Below are positions 1-9,205 of a DNA stretch of 64,000 nucleotides, in pieces. The notes below the pieces were generated by a model. The model had not been told where the DNA came from. It did not search any database and saw only the letters and a program-made list of their open reading frames with translations. This DNA is from Planctomycetaceae bacterium (GTDB lineage Bacteria > Planctomycetota > Phycisphaerae > Phycisphaerales > SM1A02): assembly GCA_947490615.1 (NCBI GenBank), contig CANLHK010000007.1, positions 124,001 to 188,000 of the forward strand, written 5' to 3'. The translations under genes were made by a program, and so were the position numbers. Within the stretch, counting starts at the first letter, position 1, and each line of letters opens with the position of its first letter.

Positions 1-905
1 CTGTTCTCGCGCAAGCACACGCGTGCTACGCGGCGGATTGGAATGAGCGGCAGTGGTCAGCGCTTCCGTACGATGTTGGGCAGTTCAACAATCCCTGCGC
101 GACCTACCCCGCGTGTGTGCCACAACAACTTCTCGGCTTCGACACCAACAACGCCATGTGGGGGTTCTACCTTGGCTCGGGTTCGTGCGCGCCGTTCGGC
201 TATCCAGGGAGTTGCGCCAATTGGCCGAACTATGTGCCGCTTGATTTCACGGCGGCCCGCGGCGCGTTTCGCGGGCCCAATGTCGTGGGCTTTCGCGAGT
301 ATGTGTCGCAGCGCTTCTACGCGCCCGAGTGGTACGCCGAAGACGATCCTGGATACGGCGTCGCCAGCACGCACTTTGACGCACCGTACGAGTTCACCTT
401 CTCGTTCCAACTGAACAACTATCGAGAGTCCAGCTTCTGCCTCTCACCCGCTGCGCTGTTCAACCCGGGTGTGTTTCGCGCGCGCGCCGACGGTGGCTAC
501 CAATCTCCGACACAGTTCGCCGACAGCATGCGAACGCCCAGCGTGACCCAGTGCACGCATCCCTCACTCAAGACACGCATGTGCGAGTACGGCTGGTTTC
601 GCAACGCGCCCGCGGAAGGACTCTCCTTCACGGCAGGACTCGCGTCGGCGCCGTACACACTCTTCTTTGACGGCAGCGTGGCGAGCGTCCGCATGTCCGA
701 CGCGCAGGCGCAGGATTTCTCGGTGTACGACCAATCGCCCACGGATGATGGGCTGTGGACCCGTGAGACGCCCTATCAGAAGGATGGCTGGAACCCGCTT
801 GGAGACCGCATCGATGGTCAAGCCTCGGGCTTCCACATCCTCACCCGCGACGGCATTCTTGGGCGCGATCTCTTGACTCGCGAGTCCAACGGAGGTGGCA
901 AGTGA
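1..905 (+). CDS. Prepilin-like protein with C-terminal FDGSV element (5'-truncated by window)
   Basis: The reading frame is open from base 3 to the TGA at 903-905, so the true start lies before the window. The first residues seen (VLAQAHACYAADWNERQW) align with residues about 55-70 of the next gene, so only the N-terminal methylation/transmembrane part is missing. Shared blocks with that neighbour are CVPQ.LLG near the start, THPSLKTR in the middle and PYTLFFDGSV near the end. The FDGSV element is the usual C-terminal signature of the planctomycete DUF1559-like prepilin family, thought to be exported through a type II secretion/type IV pilus-like route. The stop overlaps the GTG start of the next gene, so the two are probably translated together. 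Substrate or partner is unknown. Confidence 0.8.
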   Translation, partial: VLAQAHACYAADWNERQWSALPYDVGQFNNPCATYPACVPQQLLGFDTNNAMWGFYLGSGSCAPFGYPGSCANWPNYVPLDFTAARGAFRGPNVVGFREYVSQRFYAPEWYAEDDPGYGVASTHFDAPYEFTFSFQLNNYRESSFCLSPAALFNPGVFRARADGGYQSPTQFADSMRTPSVTQCTHPSLKTRMCEYGWFRNAPAEGLSFTAGLASAPYTLFFDGSVASVRMSDAQAQDFSVYDQSPTDDGLWTRETPYQKDGWNPLGDRIDGQASGFHILTRDGILGRDLLTRESNGGGK

Positions 906-1969
906 ACTTCACCAACACCAACCGTGCGCCGCGCGGAATCACGATCGTCGAGGTCCTCGCGATCCTCGTGTGCGTCGCCGTGCTCGTGGCGATGGGGCTG
1001 CCTGCCTTCTCGCGCGTTGGCTGTCACGCGATGCGTGATGTCTCGCGGGCCAATCTCGCCACACTTTCGCAGGCGCATGTGGCGTACGCCAACGATTGGG
1101 ATGGGCGGCAATACACCATCGTGCCTGACACGCTCGGTGTCAGTGGAGGTCAGTTCGGTGCGTGGGAAACCGCCAACGGCTGCGTGCCGCAGGCGCTGTT
1201 GGGGACGACCACTTTGGGTGTCCACTACACCGCAGGGACCGAGTGTGCGGGTGGATCGATCATCCTCAAGCAAGGGTGGTTGAAGCCGCTTGATTTCTCG
1301 CGGCCATCAGCCAACGGCGCGTTCCGCCTCGCCAACGCGCGACTGGTGAACCAGTATGTCGGCGGGCGTTTCTACGATCCCAAGTTCTACGCGCCCGATG
1401 ATCCGCTGCTCAATGCCGAGTTGCGCGCGGTCATGAAGGGTGGCGGTGACTTTGAGGAGCTGTCGGAGGGCCTGGTGCCCTCGACCTACACCTACTCACC
1501 AGCAGCGATGTTTGACCCACGAGTGCTCGGCTTCGGCGGATCTCTGACAAATCCGCCCTACCAATTCCCCGACAGCAATCTCGCGTTGGGTGGCCAAGGC
1601 TATCGCTCGCCGACAGTCTCGCAGTGCGTGCATCCAAGTCTCAAGACCCGTTTGATGGAGATGTGGGCGATCGAGAATCCGCCCTACCCCTGTTCTCCCG
1701 TGCAACAGGACTCCTGTCTGCCGTGCCAATGGAACGGGTCGTTCCGATCGCGACCACTCACGCTGTTCTTCGATGGCTCGGTGCGGATCATGACCCCACG
1801 GGAACCCATGTTTGCCGAGGATCGCGCGAACGCGAGTTTGTGGGTGCGCAGCACTCCGTTTGGCGGCATCGGCGTCAACGGTCAGTGGTCGGGCGATTTC
1901 ATCGTGGACACCTCGGTGCACTTCCTCACCGCGTCGGGCATCGCGGGTCGCGACACGATTTCGTACTGA
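902..1969 (+). CDS. Prepilin-type N-terminal cleavage/methylation protein
   Basis: Starts with GTG overlapping the previous stop (GTGA). Residues 11-18 (RGITIVEV) form a type IV prepilin cleavage site: Gly12, then a mature N-terminus with Glu at position +5, followed by a hydrophobic helix to about residue 35. The C-terminal PLTLFFDGSV element matches the family usually annotated as DUF1559/H-X9-DG-like, very expanded in Planctomycetota. It is 355 residues and clearly paralogous to the upstream partial gene, differing by insertions. Expected location is the inner membrane and then a pseudopilus or cell surface. The many cysteines in the mature domain suggest disulfides in the periplasm. Its exact role is unknown. 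Confidence 0.88.
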   Translation: MNFTNTNRAPRGITIVEVLAILVCVAVLVAMGLPAFSRVGCHAMRDVSRANLATLSQAHVAYANDWDGRQYTIVPDTLGVSGGQFGAWETANGCVPQALLGTTTLGVHYTAGTECAGGSIILKQGWLKPLDFSRPSANGAFRLANARLVNQYVGGRFYDPKFYAPDDPLLNAELRAVMKGGGDFEELSEGLVPSTYTYSPAAMFDPRVLGFGGSLTNPPYQFPDSNLALGGQGYRSPTVSQCVHPSLKTRLMEMWAIENPPYPCSPVQQDSCLPCQWNGSFRSRPLTLFFDGSVRIMTPREPMFAEDRANASLWVRSTPFGGIGVNGQWSGDFIVDTSVHFLTASGIAGRDTISY

Positions 1970-1975
1970 CGATGG

Positions 1976-3748
1976 TCAGTTCGGTGTCGTGCGAGAAGCG
2001 GGGCCTGGCGCGCTGTCACGGTTCCTGCCGCCGCCCGCACCACCACCTTCGCCCGCACCGTTGCCGCCTCGGCGTCGACCTTCGCCGCGCTCACCAGCGG
2101 GGCGTTCGCGGCCAGTTTCAGCGGGAGTCGCGTTCGCTTCCGCAGCGGGCGTCACATTCATCGGAGGTCGCATCGCGGCAGCGGGCGCACTGGCGTTGTT
2201 CATCTCAAAGACGCTCGGGTCGAGCTTCGTGGTGACCTCAAACGACTTCGGCTCGCGCAGCAGCACGCGGTCGCCTGCGCTGAGGCCTTTGACAATCTCG
2301 ATGTTCAACTCGCTGGCGCGGCCGAGTTCGACCTGACGCTGCGCGAATCCAGCGCCCTCCTGCACATAGACAAACGCCACGGGGCCTTGACGAAAGATCG
2401 CCTGCACGGGAATGTTCAGCGCGTCTTCCACGCGGCCAAGAAGGATCTCCGCCTTGCAGCGCATTGCTGGTTTCAGACCCAGCGAAGGATCGGCCTCGAG
2501 CGAGGTCTTGACCGTGTATTCGCGGCGATTGGGGTCACGCCAACCGCCACTGGCCGCGAGCACGCTCACGGTCGTGACCACACCACCCACGGCTTGATTG
2601 GGCATCGCATCGCTGTAGAGCGTGACGCGTTGGCCTGGCTTGATGCGACCCGAAAGCGCTTCGCTCACCTTGAGATTCGCCACCATGTTCGAAGTGTCTG
2701 GAAGCAACACCACGAGTTCGTTGGGCTTGAGTTCGGTGCCGACTTGCGGGGGCTGCGCGTCGCCGCCACCGCGTCCGCCGTTGGAGCTGTCGATGCTGGT
2801 CGCGTAGACGATGAGCCCATCGATGGGGGCCGCGATCGTCGTCGAGGTGAACTGGTGTTCGAGATTCTGCAGCCGGTCGCGGGCGCTGGTGAGTTGGAAA
2901 TTCGCGCTCTCGAGGTCCGCCTGCGCTTTGACGAGCTCAGCGTTGAACTTCTCTTCCACGCGAGCACGCTCCGCGCGCGCTTGCTCGAGATCGGATTGCT
3001 TCTTCGCCTCTTCCTGGAAGTAGGTGTACTTCTCGTAGACCTCAAGATCGAGCGCGCCTTGTTTGACCTTGGCGGCGGCCTCGATCATGGCGATGCGATC
3101 CTTCTCAAACTCATCCTTGGCGATGTAGCCCTGCTCGACGAGCTTTGAGCTCTCCTCGAAGCGTCCCTTGAGTCGGTCGAGGTTGATCGCGGCGGTTTCA
3201 TTGGCAAGGCTGAGCTGCTGTCGCTTGTTCACGACTTCGCCTTCGAGCCAACCTTGCAGCGCGAGTTGGGCGATGCGCACCGCGACATCAGCCTTGTCGA
3301 GCTCACTCTGCTTCTCGCCTTGCTTGATCGCGAGAGACTGCTGGGCGGCGACCGAGGAGCTGTTCGTGGTGTTGACCTTGTCCTTAGCGTCCTTGATCTT
3401 GTCGAGGATCTCTTCCTGCGCGAGGCGCACCACGATGTCGCCCTTCAAGACGCGGCTTCCTTCGGGCGCGATCTCGGTGATGACCGCGCGGGTCTCGAGC
3501 TTGTTGCGCATCTCGACCTGCTGCTTGGCCGCGAGTTCGCCGCTGACAGGAAGCAGCATGTCAAAGGAGCTCTTCTCGACGGCGTACACATCACTGGCTG
3601 CGAGTGCGCGCGCCGAAGCGTCGTCGCTTCCTCCATCGCAACCACTCACGAGGACCACGCTGGCAAGAGCACAACTCAGAAGCATTGCGCTACTGAACGC
3701 AGTCGGGAAGCGGGGGAGTGTTGGTGCAGTGCTCGTAGACATCGTCAT
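1976..3748 (-). CDS. HlyD/AcrA-type periplasmic adaptor lipoprotein of an efflux system
   Basis: 590 residues. An N-terminal signal ends in the lipobox LVSGC (Cys37), so the protein is probably lipid-anchored. Residues about 50-100 hold the first half of a barrel-sandwich domain; residues about 105-300 are a long coiled-coil hairpin rich in Lys, Glu and Ala; a barrel-sandwich second half (IAAPIDGLI) and beta-barrel domains follow. The C-terminus is a low-complexity Arg/Gly/Glu tail. Such adaptors bridge an inner-membrane pump (RND or ABC) and a TolC channel. It lies 13 bases downstream of the TolC-like gene on the same strand. The pump gene is not adjacent, so the pump class and substrate cannot be told. 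The next gene downstream is convergent. Confidence 0.9.
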   Translation of the reverse strand: MTMSTSTAPTLPRFPTAFSSAMLLSCALASVVLVSGCDGGSDDASARALAASDVYAVEKSSFDMLLPVSGELAAKQQVEMRNKLETRAVITEIAPEGSRVLKGDIVVRLAQEEILDKIKDAKDKVNTTNSSSVAAQQSLAIKQGEKQSELDKADVAVRIAQLALQGWLEGEVVNKRQQLSLANETAAINLDRLKGRFEESSKLVEQGYIAKDEFEKDRIAMIEAAAKVKQGALDLEVYEKYTYFQEEAKKQSDLEQARAERARVEEKFNAELVKAQADLESANFQLTSARDRLQNLEHQFTSTTIAAPIDGLIVYATSIDSSNGGRGGGDAQPPQVGTELKPNELVVLLPDTSNMVANLKVSEALSGRIKPGQRVTLYSDAMPNQAVGGVVTTVSVLAASGGWRDPNRREYTVKTSLEADPSLGLKPAMRCKAEILLGRVEDALNIPVQAIFRQGPVAFVYVQEGAGFAQRQVELGRASELNIEIVKGLSAGDRVLLREPKSFEVTTKLDPSVFEMNNASAPAAAMRPPMNVTPAAEANATPAETGRERPAGERGEGRRRGGNGAGEGGGAGGGRNRDSAPGPASRTTPN

Positions 3749-3761
3749 GCTCAGGTTCGTT

Positions 3762-5552
3762 TCAGGGGCTCATGTCAATCAGCTGCTCACCAGTCTCTTC
3801 GCGGTCAGTCATGCCTGGAAGAGGGATGAGTGATCCATTGGGAGCGATGCGCAGTTGGCCAGTCGTGTTCAAGTAGCGGAGGATCGCGAGTTGGAGATCC
3901 TTCTTGGCGTTGTCGAGGGAGTCCTGCGCGCGACGCAGCGCGTCCAACGCATCGGTGCGATCACGCGCCGTGGCGCGATCAGGAGCGGCATCAATCGCGG
4001 CCTGTCGATTCATCGACGCCGCGACATTCTTCTCTTGCACAGCCTTACTGAAGAGCGAGCGTTCGATGCCGCGCGCAGCTTGGCGCACCTGCACGGCCGC
4101 ATCATCGCGCGCCTGGAAGTACTGGCGCTTGGACTGTTCAAGCAGGATCTGCGACTGACGCAGACGCAGGTCTTCGTTCACGCGATCGAGCGGCATCGAG
4201 TAGACCAAGCGCGCGGAGAAATCGTCGTAGCCGCCGTCAAAGCCGAGTCCTGCGTCGGATTGCGTCGGGTCGGTCGGAAGATTGTTGGCCAAGAGCAGAT
4301 CGAGATCGCCCATCGTCTCGTTGCGCGCGACATCGACCCTGCGCGTGAAGTCGTCGACGAGGTCGCGCTGCGTCTGCAGGTCGAGTCGAAATCGAAACGC
4401 CAGCACGAGGGACTCTTTGGTGTCGACCTTGGGCACAGGAAGATCAAACTGCGTCGGGTCGATCTTGACGGGATCTTCGACAAGCATGCCTAAGCGCGCC
4501 TTGAAGCGATCGACGGTCAGCCGATAGAGCTCGCGCTGCGAACTCAGCCGGTCCAAGGCGAAGAGCGTGTTCTGCGTGGCGAGGTCCGCCTGAAACGGCT
4601 CAGTGCGACCGCTGTCGACCAACGCCTTCATGCGCGCTTCGACCGCGGCGCTGCGCTCGACTTGCCGAACGCCGTTGGCGATCCCTTGCAGTTGCAAGAC
4701 CAATTGCAGGTAGTCCGACGCAAGGTCGTAGTAGTAGTCGCGGCGAAACTGCTCGAAGTTTCGCGCAGCGTAGATGAGGTTGCGCCGCGCCTGAATGAGC
4801 GGCTCTTGCGCGACCTCGCCTGATCCGCGCAACAACGGAATGCTCGCCTGCAGGACAATGTCGGCAGACTCGGTGTCGCCACTCGTGAGGTAGTCATCGA
4901 GTTGCTGCGTCGCGCGCGCGACAAACGCAGCGCTGACCTCGCCGCCGTATGGGAGTCGCTGACTCACGCCAAGCTCGTTGACCACCGAGAGCGCATTGTT
5001 GAAGCGCGATCCGCCGCCCGACGAGGCGAAGGCAGCGCTGGCCACATTGGTCGGGAGCGGCTCCCAACGGTGTTCTTCGATGAGGAGTCGAATCGCAGCC
5101 AGCACATAGGTCTCTTCCGCAGTGAGATACTCCTCCGAGTGCTCAAGCGCGTAGGCGATCGATCCGTCGAAGGTCAGAAGCTTGGCGTCGGGATCCTCGG
5201 TGGACATCCGCTCAAAGCGCGCCGTGATCGTCGCGGCGTCCTCTTTCACCGTCGGGACGGCTTCGAATCGGAGCGCCGTGGCTTCGGGATTCGTGGTCGG
5301 CGGCGTACTGGCGTCTTCTGGGAAGTCGGGGAACTTCGAGCCACTTTCGTATCGGCTCGCGTCGAAAGCGGGGTAGATCGACCCACCCGCGAGCTGCTCG
5401 GCGCTGGTTTGCAGGCGGGCGTTGGTCTCGCGGTCAAGGCGTTGCAGGCCGGTTTCGCAGCCATTGAGGACGGTGACAGCGACCACGCCCGCGAGCACTG
5501 GGGTGGAGGCGCGGACCGCGCTGCTTGCAAATGAGACTGACCATCGTGCCAT
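3762..5552 (-). CDS. TolC/OprM-family outer-membrane efflux lipoprotein
   Basis: 596 residues from the ATG at 5552. This start was chosen because it opens directly into a signal peptide with lipobox LNGC (Cys32); the frame continues upstream but with no signal-like sequence. The body has the alternating helical repeats of outer-membrane factors, with long Gln/Ala/Arg-rich helices and two related halves, for example QASIPLLRGSGEVAQEPLIQ and RLVYSMPLDRVNEDLRLRQ. These proteins form the trimeric exit duct for efflux pumps. It is the first gene of a two-gene operon with the HlyD-type adaptor. It is divergent from the GH35-like gene, with 137 bases between starts. Confidence 0.88.
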   Translation of the reverse strand: MARWSVSFASSAVRASTPVLAGVVAVTVLNGCETGLQRLDRETNARLQTSAEQLAGGSIYPAFDASRYESGSKFPDFPEDASTPPTTNPEATALRFEAVPTVKEDAATITARFERMSTEDPDAKLLTFDGSIAYALEHSEEYLTAEETYVLAAIRLLIEEHRWEPLPTNVASAAFASSGGGSRFNNALSVVNELGVSQRLPYGGEVSAAFVARATQQLDDYLTSGDTESADIVLQASIPLLRGSGEVAQEPLIQARRNLIYAARNFEQFRRDYYYDLASDYLQLVLQLQGIANGVRQVERSAAVEARMKALVDSGRTEPFQADLATQNTLFALDRLSSQRELYRLTVDRFKARLGMLVEDPVKIDPTQFDLPVPKVDTKESLVLAFRFRLDLQTQRDLVDDFTRRVDVARNETMGDLDLLLANNLPTDPTQSDAGLGFDGGYDDFSARLVYSMPLDRVNEDLRLRQSQILLEQSKRQYFQARDDAAVQVRQAARGIERSLFSKAVQEKNVAASMNRQAAIDAAPDRATARDRTDALDALRRAQDSLDNAKKDLQLAILRYLNTTGQLRIAPNGSLIPLPGMTDREETGEQLIDMSP

Positions 5553-5689
5553 GAAGGGGCCGTTGTACCGCAACCATGAGGCCAAGGCTGCGCCGAAGAA
5601 GCGCAACCCTGTGGAACCACAGCGCTTTGCCGTGGCCGCGCGTTTCTGCGAGAGTCGCGGCGTCTCAGAACGCGTCATCAGGGAACTCC

Positions 5690-8320
5690 ATGCCCACCGT
5701 CTCCGTTGACTCCAAGAGTTTTCTGCTGCCGATGGGACGCGGCGCGCCGAGTCGATTCAGCATCGTGGGCGCTTCCTTCGACGCTGCGCTGATCAATCCT
5801 GAGGCGTGGTCCACGACGCTCGCGTTGCTTCGACACACGGGGTTCAACACCGTCGTGATCCGCGCGCCGTGGATCCTCCATGAGCCGACTCCAGATCATT
5901 TCGTCTTCACAGAAGAGTGCAATCTTCGTCGCGCGGTGTTGGCAGCAGGCGCCATCGGCCTGCGCGTGATCGTGCGCATCGGACCGTGTGTGGGCGGATC
6001 GTTCGCGCGCGGTGGATTGCCAAGTTGGGTCGGCGTCTCACCGACCGAGCGCGTGCGTGAGGCGGAGCCCGCGTTTCTTGCGCGCGTGACGAAGTACTGG
6101 CGTGAGCTTGCCGCGCAGTTCGTGGACCTCCAAGCCGCGCGCGTTGGAGCCGTCGCAGCGGATGTTTCCAAGAGTTCCAAACTCCAGCGCCCCATCATCG
6201 CGGTTGGTCTTGAAGACGATTGGCGTTGTCTTGATGCCGAAGTCGGCGGCGCGTACTTCAGCGCCTTGGTGCGCTTTGCGCGCGAGGTCGGCATCGAGGT
6301 TCCGCTGTTCACCGCCAACAACTGTTGGTATTCGCACGGAGGCACCATCGATGCGTGGCGAGGCGCAACGCATCTCGTTGAGACGGTCGCGGAACTCAAA
6401 CAAGTTCATCCTGACACGCCGACCTTATTGCTCCATCCTCCGAGTTCGCACGACCGCACACCAACGCACGGCACTGCCGCGGCAGAGTCCATTGCTGCGC
6501 GGACCGACTTTGTCTGCGAAGTAGTTGGGACACGGCATCGCAGCGCCACGAGCGCGCGCGGTCAGGCAGAACTCGACGGCGCCGACACCCACACGATGCG
6601 ACGCGCGTTGGTCTTTGCCAGCACGATGGGTGAGGTACTCGCGGGCATGACTCCAACGTGTGAGAGTGCGACCACGGACAAGTCGTCCGCGCCTACGACC
6701 TCGCGCACGATGCTCCGCGGACCTCGCGGGCAAGAGATCACCGTCGTCGTACATCAACCGAAGAACTCCCGCGCAACAGCATCAAGTTCAGTCGAGTTCT
6801 ACGCCAGCAATCTCTTGCTCGCGGGTGCGACGCTCGAGCGATGCACAGGTTCGATCGTGGCGTTGCTTGGAGACATCCTCTGCGTGACGGGTTCACCGCG
6901 CAGCAAGATCTCGCTGAAGGTCGACGGCAGCGATGGCGTGTTGACGGTGCCCGCAGAAGGCATCGCCTCGAAGCTTCTGAAGGTGCGCGGGCTGCGGTTT
7001 GCAGCCGTGGCACCCGCGTTTGCCGAGGGCGTGGGTGTTGGTGACGACGCGCTGGAGTTCGTCGATGACACGGGAGCGTTGCGCGCGCGCCTTCATCGCG
7101 ATGGATCGATCACGCGCGTGAAGGCAAGGACGAAGCAGGCCACACCCTCGAGCAGCATCACGCTGTCCGAGCCTCGCTGCGTGGTGGAGCATGGTTTGCT
7201 CGACGGGACCCATCCGCGCTTTGCTCCCGTGACCACGCCGCGCTCGCTTGGTGCGTACGGCGTGCAGTCGATGCATGGTTACTACAGCGCACGGTGCGCC
7301 ATTCCCAAGCGAAAGGACCGCGCGCTCTGGTTTGACGGACGCGGCATCGCCAACAGCGAGCGTGTGCAGGAGAAGTCGGGCAGCCTGGTTCTGACGATGG
7401 AAGCGCGTGCGGATTTCTCTCCGACAATCGGTGGTCACGGTGACGAGCAAGTCGGTGTTGTTGGCGCGCTCTACGAAGTCGCACCGCTTCGTGGCGTGAA
7501 GGCCGCGATCGTCGACCTTCCGCGGTTTGATGCGACGCGTCTCGGGCGTTTCGTGTGGGGATACGACGCGCGCGATGATGCTGGAACCATGCGCACTGTG
7601 CGTTGGACCATCGCATCACGCGCGACACCGATCGTCTTGCGTTTGCCAAGTTGGTGGTTTGAAGAGGGCCACGGTCTCGCGCACCAGATCCTGCGCCTCA
7701 ACGACTCCATCGTGCTGACCGCAGGCCTCGAGAAGCGCGATGGACTGTTGCTCGACGGCGCACTGTTGCATCCGATGCGACCAACGCAACCCAAGAAGGG
7801 CGAGAAACCAGCCAAGGGAAAGGCGATCACCTTCGAGCCTGTTGCCAACCAGTTGGTGCTCGATCTCGACCCGCGTCAGTCCATGGACGAGCGCGTGCTG
7901 CAGCGGCTTGCGAAAGAGACGGCGTTCCTTGAGGTGTGCAGCACCGTCGACGCACGATGGGCTTTTGCGCGCGTGCAACCTCCCGCGAGTTGGACGACGG
8001 CGACGGCGGCGGCCGTGGCGCGCAAACCAAGCGCGGCGCCCGCGTGGTTCCGCATGACCTTTGACCTCGACACGCCGCGCACGCTCACGCTGACTTGCAC
8101 GCATGCGCATGGCGCGGTGGGCACCATCCTCGTGAACGGCGTCAGCGTGCTGGTGCTCGATGGTGTGAGTGGAGTCATTGGCGGCACGGCGCGAAAGCGC
8201 GTCCTCACGCGGAGCGCTGCGATTGCAGCATCCAACTTTCGGAGCGGTGAGAACGAGCTCTGCCTCTTCACGCCTGACGGGGTGCTGCCTGCGTTGGTGC
8301 TTCAGGCTGCAGCAGCGTGA
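5690..8320 (+). CDS. GH35 (beta-galactosidase)-like glycoside hydrolase homologue
   Basis: 876 residues from the ATG at 5690, preceded by AGGGA. Residues 60-114 fit the GH35 TIM-barrel signature well: the family pattern WN.HEP..G.F.F followed by GPY..AEW..GGLP.W appears here as PWILHEPTPDHFVF and IGPCVGGSFARGGLPSW. The usual acid/base segment QIENEYG aligns with GLEDDWR (residues 173-179), so the catalytic Glu of NEY is replaced by Asp177, and the AEW binding segment is also altered. The rest looks like beta-sandwich domains seen in large GH35 proteins. No signal peptide is visible. It may act on galactosides with changed chemistry, or be a binding protein. Fold assignment is firm, activity uncertain. 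Confidence 0.72.
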   Translation: MPTVSVDSKSFLLPMGRGAPSRFSIVGASFDAALINPEAWSTTLALLRHTGFNTVVIRAPWILHEPTPDHFVFTEECNLRRAVLAAGAIGLRVIVRIGPCVGGSFARGGLPSWVGVSPTERVREAEPAFLARVTKYWRELAAQFVDLQAARVGAVAADVSKSSKLQRPIIAVGLEDDWRCLDAEVGGAYFSALVRFAREVGIEVPLFTANNCWYSHGGTIDAWRGATHLVETVAELKQVHPDTPTLLLHPPSSHDRTPTHGTAAAESIAARTDFVCEVVGTRHRSATSARGQAELDGADTHTMRRALVFASTMGEVLAGMTPTCESATTDKSSAPTTSRTMLRGPRGQEITVVVHQPKNSRATASSSVEFYASNLLLAGATLERCTGSIVALLGDILCVTGSPRSKISLKVDGSDGVLTVPAEGIASKLLKVRGLRFAAVAPAFAEGVGVGDDALEFVDDTGALRARLHRDGSITRVKARTKQATPSSSITLSEPRCVVEHGLLDGTHPRFAPVTTPRSLGAYGVQSMHGYYSARCAIPKRKDRALWFDGRGIANSERVQEKSGSLVLTMEARADFSPTIGGHGDEQVGVVGALYEVAPLRGVKAAIVDLPRFDATRLGRFVWGYDARDDAGTMRTVRWTIASRATPIVLRLPSWWFEEGHGLAHQILRLNDSIVLTAGLEKRDGLLLDGALLHPMRPTQPKKGEKPAKGKAITFEPVANQLVLDLDPRQSMDERVLQRLAKETAFLEVCSTVDARWAFARVQPPASWTTATAAAVARKPSAAPAWFRMTFDLDTPRTLTLTCTHAHGAVGTILVNGVSVLVLDGVSGVIGGTARKRVLTRSAAIAASNFRSGENELCLFTPDGVLPALVLQAAAA

Positions 8321-8329
8321 AGCCGCGCG

Positions 8330-9205
8330 TCACAGCGCGCTCGGATGCCACACCGTCTTGATTTCTACAAACGGCGCGATCACAAACGGCGAGTGCCAGA
8401 AGGCGTCGTCGTCGAACTTGGGCGCGTCATGGAAGAGACAGACGCGCTTGAGATTTTCCGCTGCGCCGAGTTCAAGTGCGGTGGCCTCGGCAGCGGGAAG
8501 TCGCGCGCCAGCGACCGCAGCGATGTCGCGATGCGATGCGATCCACGGGCAGAGTTCACTGCGAATGCCCGTGAGCATGTTCACCACGCCCGCTGGGACA
8601 TCACTCGTGGCCAGTGCCTCGCTGAGTGCGATTGCCAGCGGAGCGTTGCTCATGGGCGCGATGATCACGACGGCGTTTCCTGCAGCGAGCGCAGGAAGCG
8701 CGAGAGAGAGCATCGCGAGCATCGGGCGCTCGTCGGGGACCACCACAGCGACGGTGCCTGTTGGTTCGGGCATTGAGAAGACGAAGTACGGCCCCGCGAC
8801 AGGTTGTTTGCCGCCGAGCACCGCAGCGATCTTGTCGGTCCAACCCGCAAAGCAGACGCAGCGGTCAATCGCGTGATCGACTTCGCGCGTGGCGTCGGAC
8901 TTGGTGCGGCCTTCGATCGTGCGAACAAGCGTCACAAACTCTTCGCGGCGGGCTTCAAGCATTTCAGCGATGCGATAGAGCACTTGACCGCGGTTGTAGG
9001 CGGTGGCTGCGGCCCACTTCACCTGCGCCGCGTTGGCGGCTTCGATCGCGTCCCGCAGATCCTTGCGGCTTGCGTGCGAGGCATGGGCGATGACCTTCTT
9101 GTTGGCGTCCTTCACAGGAATGGTGCGGCCGCTCTCGCTGCGCGGAAAGCTGCCGTTGATGTAGAGCTTGAGTGTCTTGGCGACTTCGATTCGCGTGGTG
9201 CTCAT
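8330..9205 (-). CDS. Half-length aldehyde-dehydrogenase-like protein lacking the catalytic half
   Basis: 291 residues, against about 480 for a normal family member. Residues 14-200 resemble the NAD-binding domain of aldehyde dehydrogenases (LYINGSF near the start, then PEPTGTVAVVVPDERP, LPALAAGNAVVIIAP and GVVNMLTG). The region with the catalytic Cys and the LELGGK segment is absent or replaced. There is no obvious frameshift: the frame is clean and the start overlaps the stop of the full-length enzyme by ATGA, so it looks like a maintained, shortened partner. It may be a regulatory or structural subunit of the neighbouring enzyme. Comparable pairs of aldehyde dehydrogenases near deoC are, to my recollection, found in other bacteria. 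Confidence 0.72.
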   Translation of the reverse strand: MSTTRIEVAKTLKLYINGSFPRSESGRTIPVKDANKKVIAHASHASRKDLRDAIEAANAAQVKWAAATAYNRGQVLYRIAEMLEARREEFVTLVRTIEGRTKSDATREVDHAIDRCVCFAGWTDKIAAVLGGKQPVAGPYFVFSMPEPTGTVAVVVPDERPMLAMLSLALPALAAGNAVVIIAPMSNAPLAIALSEALATSDVPAGVVNMLTGIRSELCPWIASHRDIAAVAGARLPAAEATALELGAAENLKRVCLFHDAPKFDDDAFWHSPFVIAPFVEIKTVWHPSAL

